Shown piece by piece: positions 37,274-45,821 of a stretch of DNA of 64,000 nt. The DNA is from CADEEN01 sp963751775 (GTDB lineage Bacteria; Pseudomonadota; Gammaproteobacteria; Burkholderiales; Burkholderiaceae_C), in the NCBI GenBank assembly GCA_963751775.1, contig CAVVVW010000019.1, positions 186,001 through 250,000 of the forward strand, given 5' to 3'. A program made the position numbers and the translations under genes. The notes beneath the pieces are model-generated. The model made no database searches, had not been told where the DNA came from, and worked only from the letters and a program-made list of their open reading frames with translations. The number at the start of each line of letters is the position of its first letter. Within the stretch, counting starts at the first letter, position 1.

Positions 37274-39317
37274 CTAGCGCCCCTTGCCACCATGGCCACC
37301 GGGGCCTGCCCCACCACCGCCCCGGCCACCGCGTCCGCCCGACTTCTTGCGCAGGAAGGCGTCGCCGCCGATGTACCCGACCGCGGTCTTCATCGGGTCG
37401 GGCTGGCCGCCGGATGGCTTGCCGCCGCCGCTCTTGCGCCGCGCGCCACCACCGCCGCCCGCGCCGCCGCCGCCACCGCGCGCGCCGCCGGCGCCGCCGC
37501 CTTGCACGAAGCGCTTGTCGTAGGTCTGCTGCAGCGGATTCGGGATCGGCCCGTCTTCGTCACCGCCGGTGTCGCGACGCGGTTCGCGGGCCTCCTTCAG
37601 GGCGCGCTTGTCGTACGTTTGCTGCAGCGGATTCGGGATCGGCGCGTCGTCGCCGAGTTCGCGCCTGGCGCTGCGCGCCTCGCGAATCGCGCGCTGATCG
37701 AATGTCTGCTGCAATGGGTTGGGAATGTTGGCAACCTCGACCACCTCGACGTGGTCCCGTTCGTCGAATTCGTGGGCATGCACGGCCGCGTCACCGAAGC
37801 CCGCCTGCACGCGTTGCTTGCCAGACGACCGGTTGGCGTGATTGATACGGTCGGGACGCGGCCCGCGCTCGGCCGGCGCCTGCCGCGCTCGCGTCGCGGC
37901 GCCTCGCTGCGCGGTGCGCCCTGGCGGGGGCCGCCCTGGCGCGCGTCGGCAGGTGGCCTCGGGCCGGGCTCGTCGCGGCCGCCGCGCCCGCGCTTGGGGT
38001 TGGCACGGCCGCCCTCGCCGGCGACACCCAGCCCGGTCAGGCGGCGCAGCAACCTGACGTCGTCTTCGGCAAGGTCGACCCAGACACCGCGCCGCAAGCC
38101 GCGCGGCAGCACCACCGATCCATAGCGGATGCGGATCAGCCGGCTCACCGTCAGGCCGACCGCCTCGAACAGCCTGCGCACTTCACGGTTGCGGCCTTCG
38201 GTGATGACGACGCGGTACCAATGGTTGGCTCCCTCGCCGCCACCGTCCTCGATGCTCTTGAACGCGGCCGGTTGGCCTTCGATCACCAGGCCCTCCAGCA
38301 GCCGGGCGCGGGCCTCGCTGTCCAGCGTGCCGAGTACGCGGACGGCGTACTCGCGCTCGACACCAAAGCGCGGATGCATCAGCTGGTTGGCCAGTTCGCC
38401 CGATGTCGTGAACAGCAGCAGGCCCTCGGTGTTGATGTCCAGGCGCCCGACCGACTGCCACTTGCCATGCTGCAGCCGCGGCAGGCGGCGGAACACGGTC
38501 GGGCGCTGCTGCGGGTCGTCGTGGCTGACGACTTCCCCGGCCGGCTTGTGGTACGCGATCACCCGCGTGGGCAACGGCGCAATGCGCACGCGCACCGGCT
38601 TGCCGTCGACGGCGACGCGGTCGCCCCAGGAGATGCGCTGGCCGATATGCGCCGGCTCGTCGTTCACGGTGACGCGCTTGTCCAGGATCATCTGTTCGAG
38701 GTCGCGGCGCGAGCCGACGCCGGCCTGGGCCAGCACCTTCTGCAACTTCGGCGTGTCGGCATCGGGCGCCAGCACGCGGCGCGCCGGGTCCTGCGCCGCC
38801 CCGCCACCGGCCTCGGCGTCGGCGTCGGCGGCTGCCGTCGCGACAGGCGATGCGTCGGCGTCGGTGGCTGGCACGGCGAGCGCATCGACTTCGGTGTCGG
38901 GCGGCTGCACGTCGCTGTCGAAGGCGCCGGAGGTGACGCTGGCGAACAACTCGCCGGCATCGGGCATCGGCGGCAATTCAGCCTCGGCCTGCGCCGCCTG
39001 GGCTACCCGGCTCCATCGCCAGGCTGCCACCGTCGATTGCCTGAGCGGCCCTTGCGCCCGCGACGACGATTGCGGCGCGAGCGCCGCGACGGCCCTTCGC
39101 TACCTGCGCTCGGCCAGTGTCGCGTCCGCGGTGCGCGGCTCGGTGCCGGCCTGCGTTGGGGCTTGCGCATGCAGCGCGTCAGTCGGGCCCGGGTCTCGAA
39201 GACGGTCGCGGCGCCAGCTTCGCCTGGGCTGTGCCGCGGTTCGGGCGCAGGCTCGGCGGCGTCGGTCACGGCGGCATTCTTGGTGACGGGCGGGTCGGCG
39301 TCTTGGGGATCGGTCAT
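37274..39317 (-). CDS. rluB: RluB-like 23S rRNA pseudouridine synthase with long tails (two frameshifts)
   Basis: Makes pseudouridine in 23S rRNA helix 89 region. Core: S4-like domain (LQKVLAQAGVGSRRDLEQMI) and catalytic domain with VGRLDINTEGLLLFTTSGEL, containing the nucleophilic Asp, and EGRNREVRRLFEAVGLTVSR. Before the core is a basic then acidic/Ala-rich stretch of over 100 residues; after it comes a 230-residue tail with three copies of IPNPLQQT[FY]D[QK]R and a Gly-rich block (GGGAGGARGGGGGAGGGGGA) ending GYIGGDAFLRKKSGGRGGRG. Shifts near 39010 and 37880. About 680 residues against roughly 250-300 for the bare enzyme. ATG 39317 overlaps the scpB stop. Confidence 0.87.
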
Positions 39318-39997
39318 GGTGCTGGGGCGAGTGGCTCGCAGGATTCGCTGGGGGCGATGGGGGGCTGTAGGCTGCCGTTGTCGAGCGCCAGCGACGACTG
39401 GCCGTCAGGGCCGAACTCGGCGTCGATCAGGCCGGGCTGATCGGTCAACGCCCGGGCCAGGCGCTCGTCACCGTTGGCGCCCTGGCCATCGAGCGCCGGC
39501 AACTGGTCGAGGCTGGACACACCCAGGTCATCGAGGAACTGCCGCGTCGTGGCGTACAGCGCCGGCCGGCCGGGCGCCTCGCGGTGGCCGATGGCTTCGA
39601 TCCAGCCGCGGTCTTCGAGTTGCTTGACGATCGGGCTGCCAACGGCAACGCCGCGGATGTCTTCGATGTCGCCGCGCGTCACGGGCTGGCGGTAGGCCAC
39701 GATGGCCAGCGTTTCGAGCACGGCGCGCGAATACTTCGGCGGCTTCTCAGGGTTCAGGCGGTCGAGGTACTGGCGCATCTCGGGTCGGCTTTGAAAGCGC
39801 CAGCCGCTGGCCAGCGGCACCAGCTCGACGCCGCGGCCTTCCCAGTCGCGCACCAATTCGTCGAGCAGGCTGCGCAAGGTGTCGGTGCCGACCTGGTCGT
39901 CGAACAGCGCACGCAGCGCGGGCAGCGGCAGCGGCTGCTGGGCGCAGATGAGCGCGGTCTCGAGGACGCGCTTTGCATCCTGTGTATTCATGGGCAT
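39314..39997 (-). CDS. scpB: Segregation and condensation protein B
   Basis: Winged-helix partner of ScpA and SMC in chromosome condensation. Intact, 227 residues. MNTQDAKRVLETALICAQQP, then the two winged helices with KYSRAVLETLAIVAYRQPVT, RGDIEDIRGVAVGSPIVKQL and GRPALYATTRQFLDDLGV, all ScpB hallmarks. Start ATG 39997 (MPMNTQ) or 39991. scpA is not in the window. Overlaps rluB by 4 bases (ATGA), as in many bacteria where scpB and rluB are paired. Confidence 0.95.
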   Translation of the reverse strand: MPMNTQDAKRVLETALICAQQPLPLPALRALFDDQVGTDTLRSLLDELVRDWEGRGVELVPLASGWRFQSRPEMRQYLDRLNPEKPPKYSRAVLETLAIVAYRQPVTRGDIEDIRGVAVGSPIVKQLEDRGWIEAIGHREAPGRPALYATTRQFLDDLGVSSLDQLPALDGQGANGDERLARALTDQPGLIDAEFGPDGQSSLALDNGSLQPPIAPSESCEPLAPAP

Positions 39998-40156
39998 GAA
40001 GTCGTTGGGCGCCGGTATACGCCGGCGGCGTTTGCATCAAACGGGTTCGGTGGCTCAGCCCGGGGCGCGGCGCACTCTGAGCGGCGCAAAACGAAGGCTC
40101 ACCGCAGGCGCACCGACCTGGGCGGCATCGGCCAGCACCAGGACGTTGCGGCGCAT

Positions 40157-40162
40157 TGTAGC
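40157..40162 (-). promoter_or_regulatory. Putative -10 for scpB-rluB
   Basis: TACAAT on the minus strand in the 178-base gap between rluD and scpB. A start near 40150 would give a leader of about 150 bases. The -35 side is weak (CTGCGA at 18 bases). The rest of this gap contains no gene that I can support. Confidence 0.35.
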
Positions 40163-40175
40163 GCTCGGCAGGCCC

Positions 40176-41117
40176 TCAGTCGCAGACGGCGGACCAGGCC
40201 GGCAGCAGGTCGTCCGGCAACGGCTCGTCGAAGGACAGGGCCTGGTCCGTGATCGGATGGCGCAGTCCCAGGCGTGTGGCGTGCAGCGCCTGGCGCAGCA
40301 GGCCCAAGCGCCGGCGCGCCACCGTACAGCGCATCGGCCAGCAGCGGGTGGCCACGCCAAGCCAGGTGCACGCGGATCTGGTGCGTGCGACCGCTGTGCA
40401 GCGTGCAGCGCACCGCGCTGACGCGGTCGCGGTAGGCGAGCCGCGCAACATCCGTTCGCGCGGCTTGCCAGCGGCGACCACGGCCATGCGCACGCGCGAC
40501 ACCGGGTCGCGGCCGATCGCCGCCTCGATCGAAAACGGCGCGGCCGGCACCTCGCCGTGCACCAGCGCGAGGTACTCGCGCTTCACCTCCCGCGCCGCCA
40601 TGGCCCGCACCAGCGCCGTCATTGCCGGCAGCGTCTTGGCCACCACCATCAGGCCGGAGGTGTCCTTGTCCAGGCGGTGCACGATGCCGGCCCGCGGCAA
40701 CTGGCTGGCGCCGCGGTGATGCGCCAGCAGCCCATTGAGCAGCGTGCCGCGCCAATGCCCCGGCGCCGGGTGGACGACCAGGCCAGCCGGCTTGGCCAAC
40801 ACCAGCAGGTGTTCATCCTCGAAACGGATCGCCAGCGCCATGGCCTCGGGCGTGAACGCGCGGCTCTCGTCGGTCGGCTGCAGTTCGATGCCGACCTCCT
40901 GGCCGGCGCGCAGCCGGCGCGATGCCGCGCCCGCGACGACGCCGTCGACCCGCACGCAGCCGCGTTCGATCAGGCCCTGCAAGTGGCTGCGCGAGAACTC
41001 GGCGGCATGAGCCACGAGCAACTTGTCCAGGCGTTGGCCATGGCCGTCGATCGAGACCGCGAAACGGCGCACTTCGACACCGGCGTCGGGCTCTTCGTCG
41101 GCCTCGCCACCGGTCAT
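40176..41117 (-). CDS. rluD: RluD-family 23S rRNA pseudouridine synthase (two frameshifts)
   Basis: Forms pseudouridines in helix 69 of 23S rRNA, needed for normal ribosome function. S4 domain (GQRLDKLLVAHAAEFSRSHL), then LLVLAKPAGLVVHPAPGHWR, and the catalytic Asp motif GIVHRLDKDTSGLMVVAKTL. The middle RDRVSAVRCTLHSGRTHQIR, then VHLAWRGHPLLADALYGG, is in a second frame between shifts near 40450 and 40315, and the end is again in the first frame. About 313 residues. ATG 41117 chosen because the upstream reading enters the divergent promoter region. bamD lies divergently, as in many proteobacteria. Confidence 0.92.
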   Translation of the reverse strand: MTGGEADEEPDAGVEVRRFAVSIDGHGQRLDKLLVAHAAEFSRSHLQGLIERGCVRVDGVVAGAASRRLRAGQEVGIELQPTDESRAFTPEAMALAIRFEDEHLLVLAKPAGLVVHPAPGHWRGTLLNGLLAHHRGASQLPRAGIVHRLDKDTSGLMVVAKTLPAMTALVRAMAAREVKREYLALVHGEVPAAPFSIEAAIGRDPVSRVRMAVVAAGKPRERMLRGSPTATASARCAARCTAVARTRSACTWLGVATRCWPMRCTVARRRLGLLRQALHATRLGLRHPITDQALSFDEPLPDDLLPAWSAVCD

Positions 41118-41137
41118 GCGGACCAGGGCCCCAACCC

Positions 41138-41143
41138 TATAAT
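41138..41143 (+). promoter_or_regulatory. -10 box upstream of bamD
   Basis: Perfect TATAAT on the plus strand, 49 bases before the bamD start, in the 70-base divergent gap with rluD. The -35 position does not match consensus. Confidence rests on the perfect hexamer and its position. Confidence 0.5.
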
Positions 41144-41186
41144 CAGACTCGTTTTCTGCACTCACGATTGGGGCCCGTTGCTGGCC

Positions 41187-42014
41187 ATGCACACAATGAT
41201 CCGTATTCAGGATGCGCTGGGCCGGCCGCTGTGGGCCGCCGCGATCGTCGGCGCAGCGATGGCCCTCGCGGCCTGCAGTTCGACGCCGAAGGAAGACCCG
41301 AATTCAACCGCGGCCGTCGAAAAATTGTATGCCGACGCCAAGGACGACATGGCGAGCGGCGCCTACGACAAGGCCATCAAGACGCTCGAGCGGATCGAAG
41401 GCCGCGCCGCCGGCACGCTGCTGGCACAGCAGGCCACGCTCGACATGGCCTATGCGCAGTACCGTACGGCCGAGCGCGCCGCGGCACTGGTCACGCTGGA
41501 TCGCTTCATCAAGCTGCACCCGTCGAGCCCGGCGCTGGATTACGCGCTGTACCTGCGTGGCCTGGTCAATTTCAACGACAACCTGGGCTTTCTCGGCTCG
41601 ATCGCAAAGCAGGATCTGTCGGAGCGCGACCAGCAGGCCTCTCGTGACGCCTACCAGTCCTTCAGTCAGCTGGTCACGCAATTCCCGCAGTCACGCTACG
41701 CCGAGGACGCTCGCGCGCGGATGGATTACATCGTCAATGCGCTGGCCGCGTACGAGGTCCACGTCGCGCGCTATTACTTCCGCCGCGGCGCCTTTCTGGC
41801 AGCGGCCAATCGCGCGCAGCAGGCGGTGCAGGAGTACCCGCAGACGCCGGCCACCGAAGAGGCCCTCTACATCATGGCGTCGAGCTACGAGCGCCTGGGG
41901 CTGGAGCAACTGCGCGCCGACACGGAGCGCGTGCTGAAGCAGAACTTCCCGGCCACGCGCTTCAGCGCCCAAGGCGTGCAGCAGCCCAAGAGCGCGTGGT
42001 GGCAGCTCTGGTAG
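41187..42014 (+). CDS. bamD: Outer membrane assembly lipoprotein BamD (ComL)
   Basis: Essential lipoprotein of the Bam complex, also called ComL in Neisseria. Intact, 275 residues from ATG 41187 (or 272 from ATG 41196). Signal peptide with lipobox AMALAACSS (Cys near 30); TPR-like repeats follow: YADAKDDMASGAYDKAIKTL, FIKLHPSSPALDYALYLRGL, SFSQLVTQFPQSRYAEDARA and VQEYPQTPATEEALYIMASS. Divergent from rluD. It adds to bamA and bamB, so three Bam subunits are coded in this window at separate loci. Confidence 0.95.
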   Translation: MHTMIRIQDALGRPLWAAAIVGAAMALAACSSTPKEDPNSTAAVEKLYADAKDDMASGAYDKAIKTLERIEGRAAGTLLAQQATLDMAYAQYRTAERAAALVTLDRFIKLHPSSPALDYALYLRGLVNFNDNLGFLGSIAKQDLSERDQQASRDAYQSFSQLVTQFPQSRYAEDARARMDYIVNALAAYEVHVARYYFRRGAFLAAANRAQQAVQEYPQTPATEEALYIMASSYERLGLEQLRADTERVLKQNFPATRFSAQGVQQPKSAWWQLW

Positions 42015-42026
42015 TCATTCGCGGCG

Positions 42027-42046
42027 GGCAGCGACGAGGCGCTGCC
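42027..42046. terminator. Hairpin between convergent bamD and dinG
   Basis: GGCAGCG / CGCTGCC, a 7-bp perfect stem with a 6-base loop in the 47-base gap between the two stops. No T tract on either side, so it may only protect 3' ends or help rho-dependent termination. Confidence 0.35.
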
Positions 42047-42061
42047 GCGGCGGCTGAGCAC

Positions 42062-44031
42062 TCAATGAGCTTGCGCCAGATCGGCCAGCCACTCCAGCGC
42101 AGCTGATTCCTCGTCCACCACTTTCATCGGCGGCAGGGCCGCGCGCAGGCGTGCGCCGTAGGGCATTCGCAGCATGCGCGGGTCGCAGACCACCAGCAGG
42201 CCGCGGTCGGTTTCACTGCGGATCAGACGCCCCGCGCCCTGCTTGAGCGAGACGGCGGCCTCGGCGACAAAGCACTCGTTGAACGGATTTCGCCCCTGGG
42301 CATGCAACCGCTTGACGCGGGCTTCGATCAGCGGGTCGTTGGGCGGCGGAAACGGCAACTTGTCGATCAGCACGCATTGCAGCGCGTCGCCGGGCACGTC
42401 GATGCCCTCCCAGAACGTCTGCGACCCCACCAGCACCGCAGCCGCGATGGTCCAGAAACCGCTGCAGCAGGGCGCGCTTGGGTTGGGTGCCCTGCACCAG
42501 CACCTCGATGTGCCCGGCGCCGGCTGCCTCGAGTTCGGCACGCATGGTTTCGGCCACCAACGGCAGCGCGCGCAGCGTGGTCGTGAGCACGAATGTGCGG
42601 CCATCGAGCGCCACCGCGCAACGCGCGGCCAGTGTCGCGACCGCCATGGCATGGCCGGGCTCATTGGGCTTGGGAAACTGCCGCGGCACGTACAGGCGCG
42701 CATGGGCGCGCATAGTCGAATGGGCTGCCCAGACGCAGCTTGACCGCATCCTCGAGGCCGGTGGTGGTGGTGAACCAGCTCAGGTCATCGTCGTCGCCGA
42801 GGGTGGCCGACGTGAAGAGCCAGGCCTTTGGCGCACGCGCGCGCTGCTCGGAGAGCATGTCGCGGATGTCCAGCGGCGACTCGATCAGCCGCGCCTGCTG
42901 GGCCGTCACGTCGATCCATCGCACATGGCCCTCGGCGGCGTCCCGCCCGAACGCCGCCGCCAACTGCGCCAGGGCCGAGGCGCGCTCGCAGAGCTTCGCG
43001 AAGTCCGGGCCCAGGGCGATGACCGCTTGCATGCCCTGCGGCCGCCGCGCCGCAGGTCAGGGCCAAGGCGTCCAGCGCAGCGACGAAGGCAGGCGAATCG
43101 CTGCGCTCGGTCCACCTCAGCTTGACGGTGCCGCGCAGGTCGCGCAAACCCCCGGTCGAGGCCAGCCGCAGATCGCGCGCGGCACGTTCCACCGCGCCGG
43201 CCAAGGCCTGCCAGTCGGCCAGGCCACGCGCCTGCTGCAATCCCAGCGCGAGCAGGTCGCGCGCAAAGTCGATCAGCTGCGCCGACCCGAGCGTGGTGCC
43301 GAGGAACTGCACGCCGGCCTCGACCAGTTGATGTGCTTCGTCGAATACCGCGGCGTCGACGCTGGGCAGCAGTTCGGCCACGCCACTGTCGCGCAGCGCC
43401 ATGTCGGCGAAGAAGAGATGGTGGTTGACGACCACCAGGTCGGCGGCCATCGCCTCGCGACGCGCCTTGACGACGTGGCAGGCGGCGAATTTCGGACAAT
43501 CGCTGCCGAGGCAGTTCTCGCGCGTCGACGTCACCAGCGGGATCACTGGCGAGCGTTCGTCCAGGTCGTCGAGTTCGGCCAGGTCGCCGCTGACCGTTGC
43601 CTGGGCCCAGGTCTCGACGCGCGACAGCGCGCGCAGCGCAAATCGGTCGGGCAGAAGGACTGGCTGGCCGGGCCCCCGCCCTGGCGCGCCTGATCGAGAC
43701 GGTGCAGGCACAGGTAGCTGGCGCGACCCTTCAACAGTGCCACCTGCACCGGCACACCGAGCGCCTTTGCCAGGCGCGGCAGATCGCGCAGAAAGAGTTG
43801 ATCCTGCAGGCTCTTGGTGGCCGTGCTCACGAGCGCGCGACGGCCCGACAGCAGCAGCGGCACCAGGTAGGCGAAGGTCTTGCCGACACCGGTGCCGGCC
43901 TCGGCGACCAGCGCCGTGCGTTCGTCCAGGCACTGCGCCACGGCACGCGCGAAGCGCTGCTGCACGTCGCGCTCGACGTAGCCGGAATCGGCCCGTGCCA
44001 GCGACCCGCCCGCGGCAAAGGCGCGCGCCAC
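42062..44031 (-). CDS. DinG-type ATP-dependent DNA helicase (four frameshifts)
   Basis: XPD-like superfamily 2 helicase of the DinG/YoaA group, 5'-3' polarity, iron-sulfur dependent; helps resolve R-loops and forks. Walker A in LVAEAGTGVGKTFAYLVPLL; Cys candidates for the cluster in SFCPTDLRCARC and ENCLGSDCPKFAACHVVKAR; DEAH box in VDAAVFDEAHQLVEAG; late motifs LVGSQTFWEGIDVPGDALQC and QGAGRLIRSETDRGLLVVCD. These parts run in the right order but in five frame segments, with shifts near 43665, 43045, 42715 and 42452. Repaired about 655 residues. GTG at 44031 taken as start. Not essential, so a real pseudogene cannot be excluded. Confidence 0.87.
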
Positions 44032-44330
44032 GGCCGGCCATCAGCCCGTGTTGCGTTTCGGTCGCATCGATCGACGGTCATCGGACCGGCGTCGGGCCGC
44101 GCCCAAACGGGTCGCGCCGCAGCCAAGCACCGCTGCTTGCGCCTGCGCGTCACACACTCGACCGAAGCCACGTCCCGGGCAAGGCGATCGACCGCATCGA
44201 TCGATCTCTGTACAGCGGTGCTGCGTCGGGTGCGGGATATCGTCCATCGTGACACGTCAGTGTAGGTCAGCGGCAGGACTTCACACCCGGGCGACCGGCG
44301 CAGCGTGCGCCCATCCCGTATATTGCGCAG
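44032..44330. other. 299-base gap between dinG and the PPM gene
   Basis: No gene I can support. The 12-mer CGCATCGATCGA occurs twice in direct orientation (44063-44074 and 44193-44204). TATATT at 44319-44324 lies only 6 bases before the phosphatase ATG. An open minus-strand reading of 68 codons shows no family resemblance. Confidence 0.5.
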
Positions 44331-45101
44331 ATGGCCACGACAGCACCCGGATACCGACTCAGCGCCGCCACCGGCATGCACCGCGGCGACCGCGCCTACC
44401 AGCAAGACCAGGTCGAGATCATTGCCCACCCGCGCACGCCGGGCTGCGCGTTGGCCATCCTGGCCGACGGCATGGGCGGCAAGAGCGGTGGACGCAAGGC
44501 GGCGGATCAGGTGGTGATGGTGGCCAAGCAGATCTACGAACGCTATACGCCCGCCCGCGACGACCCCGCCGAGCTGTTGCGTCAACTGGTGGAGGAATCG
44601 CACCTGATGATCAAACTGACGGCGGTCGCTGCCGAGGAGGAGCCGCACAGCACGCTGGCGGCGATCCTGATCGGGCCCGACCGGCGCTGCGACATCGTGC
44701 ACGCCGGCGACTCGCGCGTGTATCACTTCCGCGGCCCCGACATGGTCACGCGCACGATCGACCATTCGTTCGTGCAGCGCCTGATCGACGAGGGCAAGAT
44801 CACCGAGGAAGAAGCCAACACGCACCCGCAATCGAATCTGCTGACCGGCTGCCTGGGTACGCAACAGGATCCGCCGCTGACCCAGGGCCACCTCGGACAA
44901 CTCGAGATCGGCGACAGCGTGCTGGCCTGCAGCGACGGCCTGTGGCACTACTTCACGCCCAAGGAGATCGGCGCGATCGTGCATACGCTGCCACCGCGCG
45001 AGGCCAGCGAGATGCTGGTCTCCAAGGCGCGCCAGCGCGCTCGCGGCGGCGGCGACAACCTCTCGCTGGCCTTGCTGCGCATGGAGCCGCTCGAGCGCTG
45101 A
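44331..45101 (+). CDS. PP2C/PPM-type protein phosphatase
   Basis: Metal-dependent Ser/Thr phosphatase of the bacterial PstP/Stp1 type. Intact, 256 residues, a bare catalytic domain with no membrane segment. Signature blocks: N-terminal GMHRGDRAYQQDQVEI (first Asp ligand), LAILADGMGGKSGGRKAADQ (second metal site), DIVHAGDSRVYHFRGPDMVT, HPQSNLLTGCLGTQQDPPL, VLACSDGLWHYFTPKEIGAI and GGGDNLSLALLRM (late Asp ligand). No kinase or forkhead-associated protein is adjacent, so its substrate is unknown. Monocistronic by context, as neighbours are on the other strand. Confidence 0.92.
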   Translation: MATTAPGYRLSAATGMHRGDRAYQQDQVEIIAHPRTPGCALAILADGMGGKSGGRKAADQVVMVAKQIYERYTPARDDPAELLRQLVEESHLMIKLTAVAAEEEPHSTLAAILIGPDRRCDIVHAGDSRVYHFRGPDMVTRTIDHSFVQRLIDEGKITEEEANTHPQSNLLTGCLGTQQDPPLTQGHLGQLEIGDSVLACSDGLWHYFTPKEIGAIVHTLPPREASEMLVSKARQRARGGGDNLSLALLRMEPLER

Positions 45102-45130
45102 CCCGGGCCGCCTGCGATGGCGGGCCTGCG

Positions 45131-45802
45131 CTATCGACTGGCAGGCGCCTGCGGTGGTTGCGGCAAGGGCGGTGACGGCGCGTGCTGCGCGGCACGCTCG
45201 CGATTGCGCTTTTCGACCGCATTTCGGTGCGCTTCGGCCTGTGCGGCACGGCGGGCCGACGCGGCGGCGCGCTCGGCCGCATCGGCCTCGCTTTGCGACG
45301 CGGCCGCCTCGTTTGCCGACGCCCTGGCCGCCGCAGACGACGTGGCTCCCCTGGGCGCCGATGCCGCAGCGGGCGAGCGCGTGCGCACCGGCGCGGAAGG
45401 CGGTTCCTGAGCCAACTCGACCTGGCGCTGCTCGATCCGTGCGGTACGTTCGGCCGCGCGGCGCTTGCGCAACTCGTCGTCGAGCAGTGCACGCTCGCGG
45501 TCGAGCTGGCGAAGGCGTTCGCGCCGATCGGCCATGACGCGGTCGACGCATGCCGTCACGGCGAACTGTTGGGCACATGCCGCCTGCGCAGCCTGCGCCT
45601 GGCGCTCGACGGCCGCCCGTTCGCGCGCAATGCGCTCGCGCTGCGCGGCGGCGTTGTCATCGGCCGCGAGTACCGGCATACACGCCACCGCCATGGCCTG
45701 TAGTACCGGCAGCAGCCTCAGGCCACGCAGGGCCCCTGCGCCAGCGGTCGAGGTCAGCCGATTCCACAACGTTTTCGGTACCCGGCCCAGGCGCCGCAGC
45801 AT
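45131..45802 (-). CDS. Exported Ala/Arg/Glu-rich coiled-coil protein of unknown function
   Basis: About 223 residues from ATG 45802. I do not recognise a family. The N-terminus has a hydrophobic stretch LRLLPVLQAMAVACMPVLAA with AxA-like end, consistent with a signal peptide. The mature part is a highly charged coiled coil (AAQRERIARERAAVERQAQA, RLRQLDRERALLDDELRKRR), containing two Cys (CAQQFAVTACVDRVMADRRE) that could pair in the periplasm, then an Ala/Ser-rich stretch and a Pro-rich end. ATG 45844 with a GGAG before it is an alternative start that overlaps zapE. Codon use looks like the neighbours; probably cotranscribed with zapE. Confidence 0.6.
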   Translation of the reverse strand: MLRRLGRVPKTLWNRLTSTAGAGALRGLRLLPVLQAMAVACMPVLAADDNAAAQRERIARERAAVERQAQAAQAACAQQFAVTACVDRVMADRRERLRQLDRERALLDDELRKRRAAERTARIEQRQVELAQEPPSAPVRTRSPAAASAPRGATSSAAARASANEAAASQSEADAAERAAASARRAAQAEAHRNAVEKRNRERAAQHAPSPPLPQPPQAPASR

Positions 45803-45821
45803 GCTGCGCGAACGCTCGCCG

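Noticed and set aside
40055..40157. 33-codon ORF in the rluD-scpB gap
   Set aside because: Its ATG overlaps the putative -10 TACAAT, no ribosome binding site is seen and the sequence resembles nothing I know.
44041..44247. 68-codon Cys-containing minus-strand ORF between dinG and the phosphatase
   Set aside because: No ribosome binding site or family resemblance; it lies in a longer reading that is open on the minus strand only by composition.
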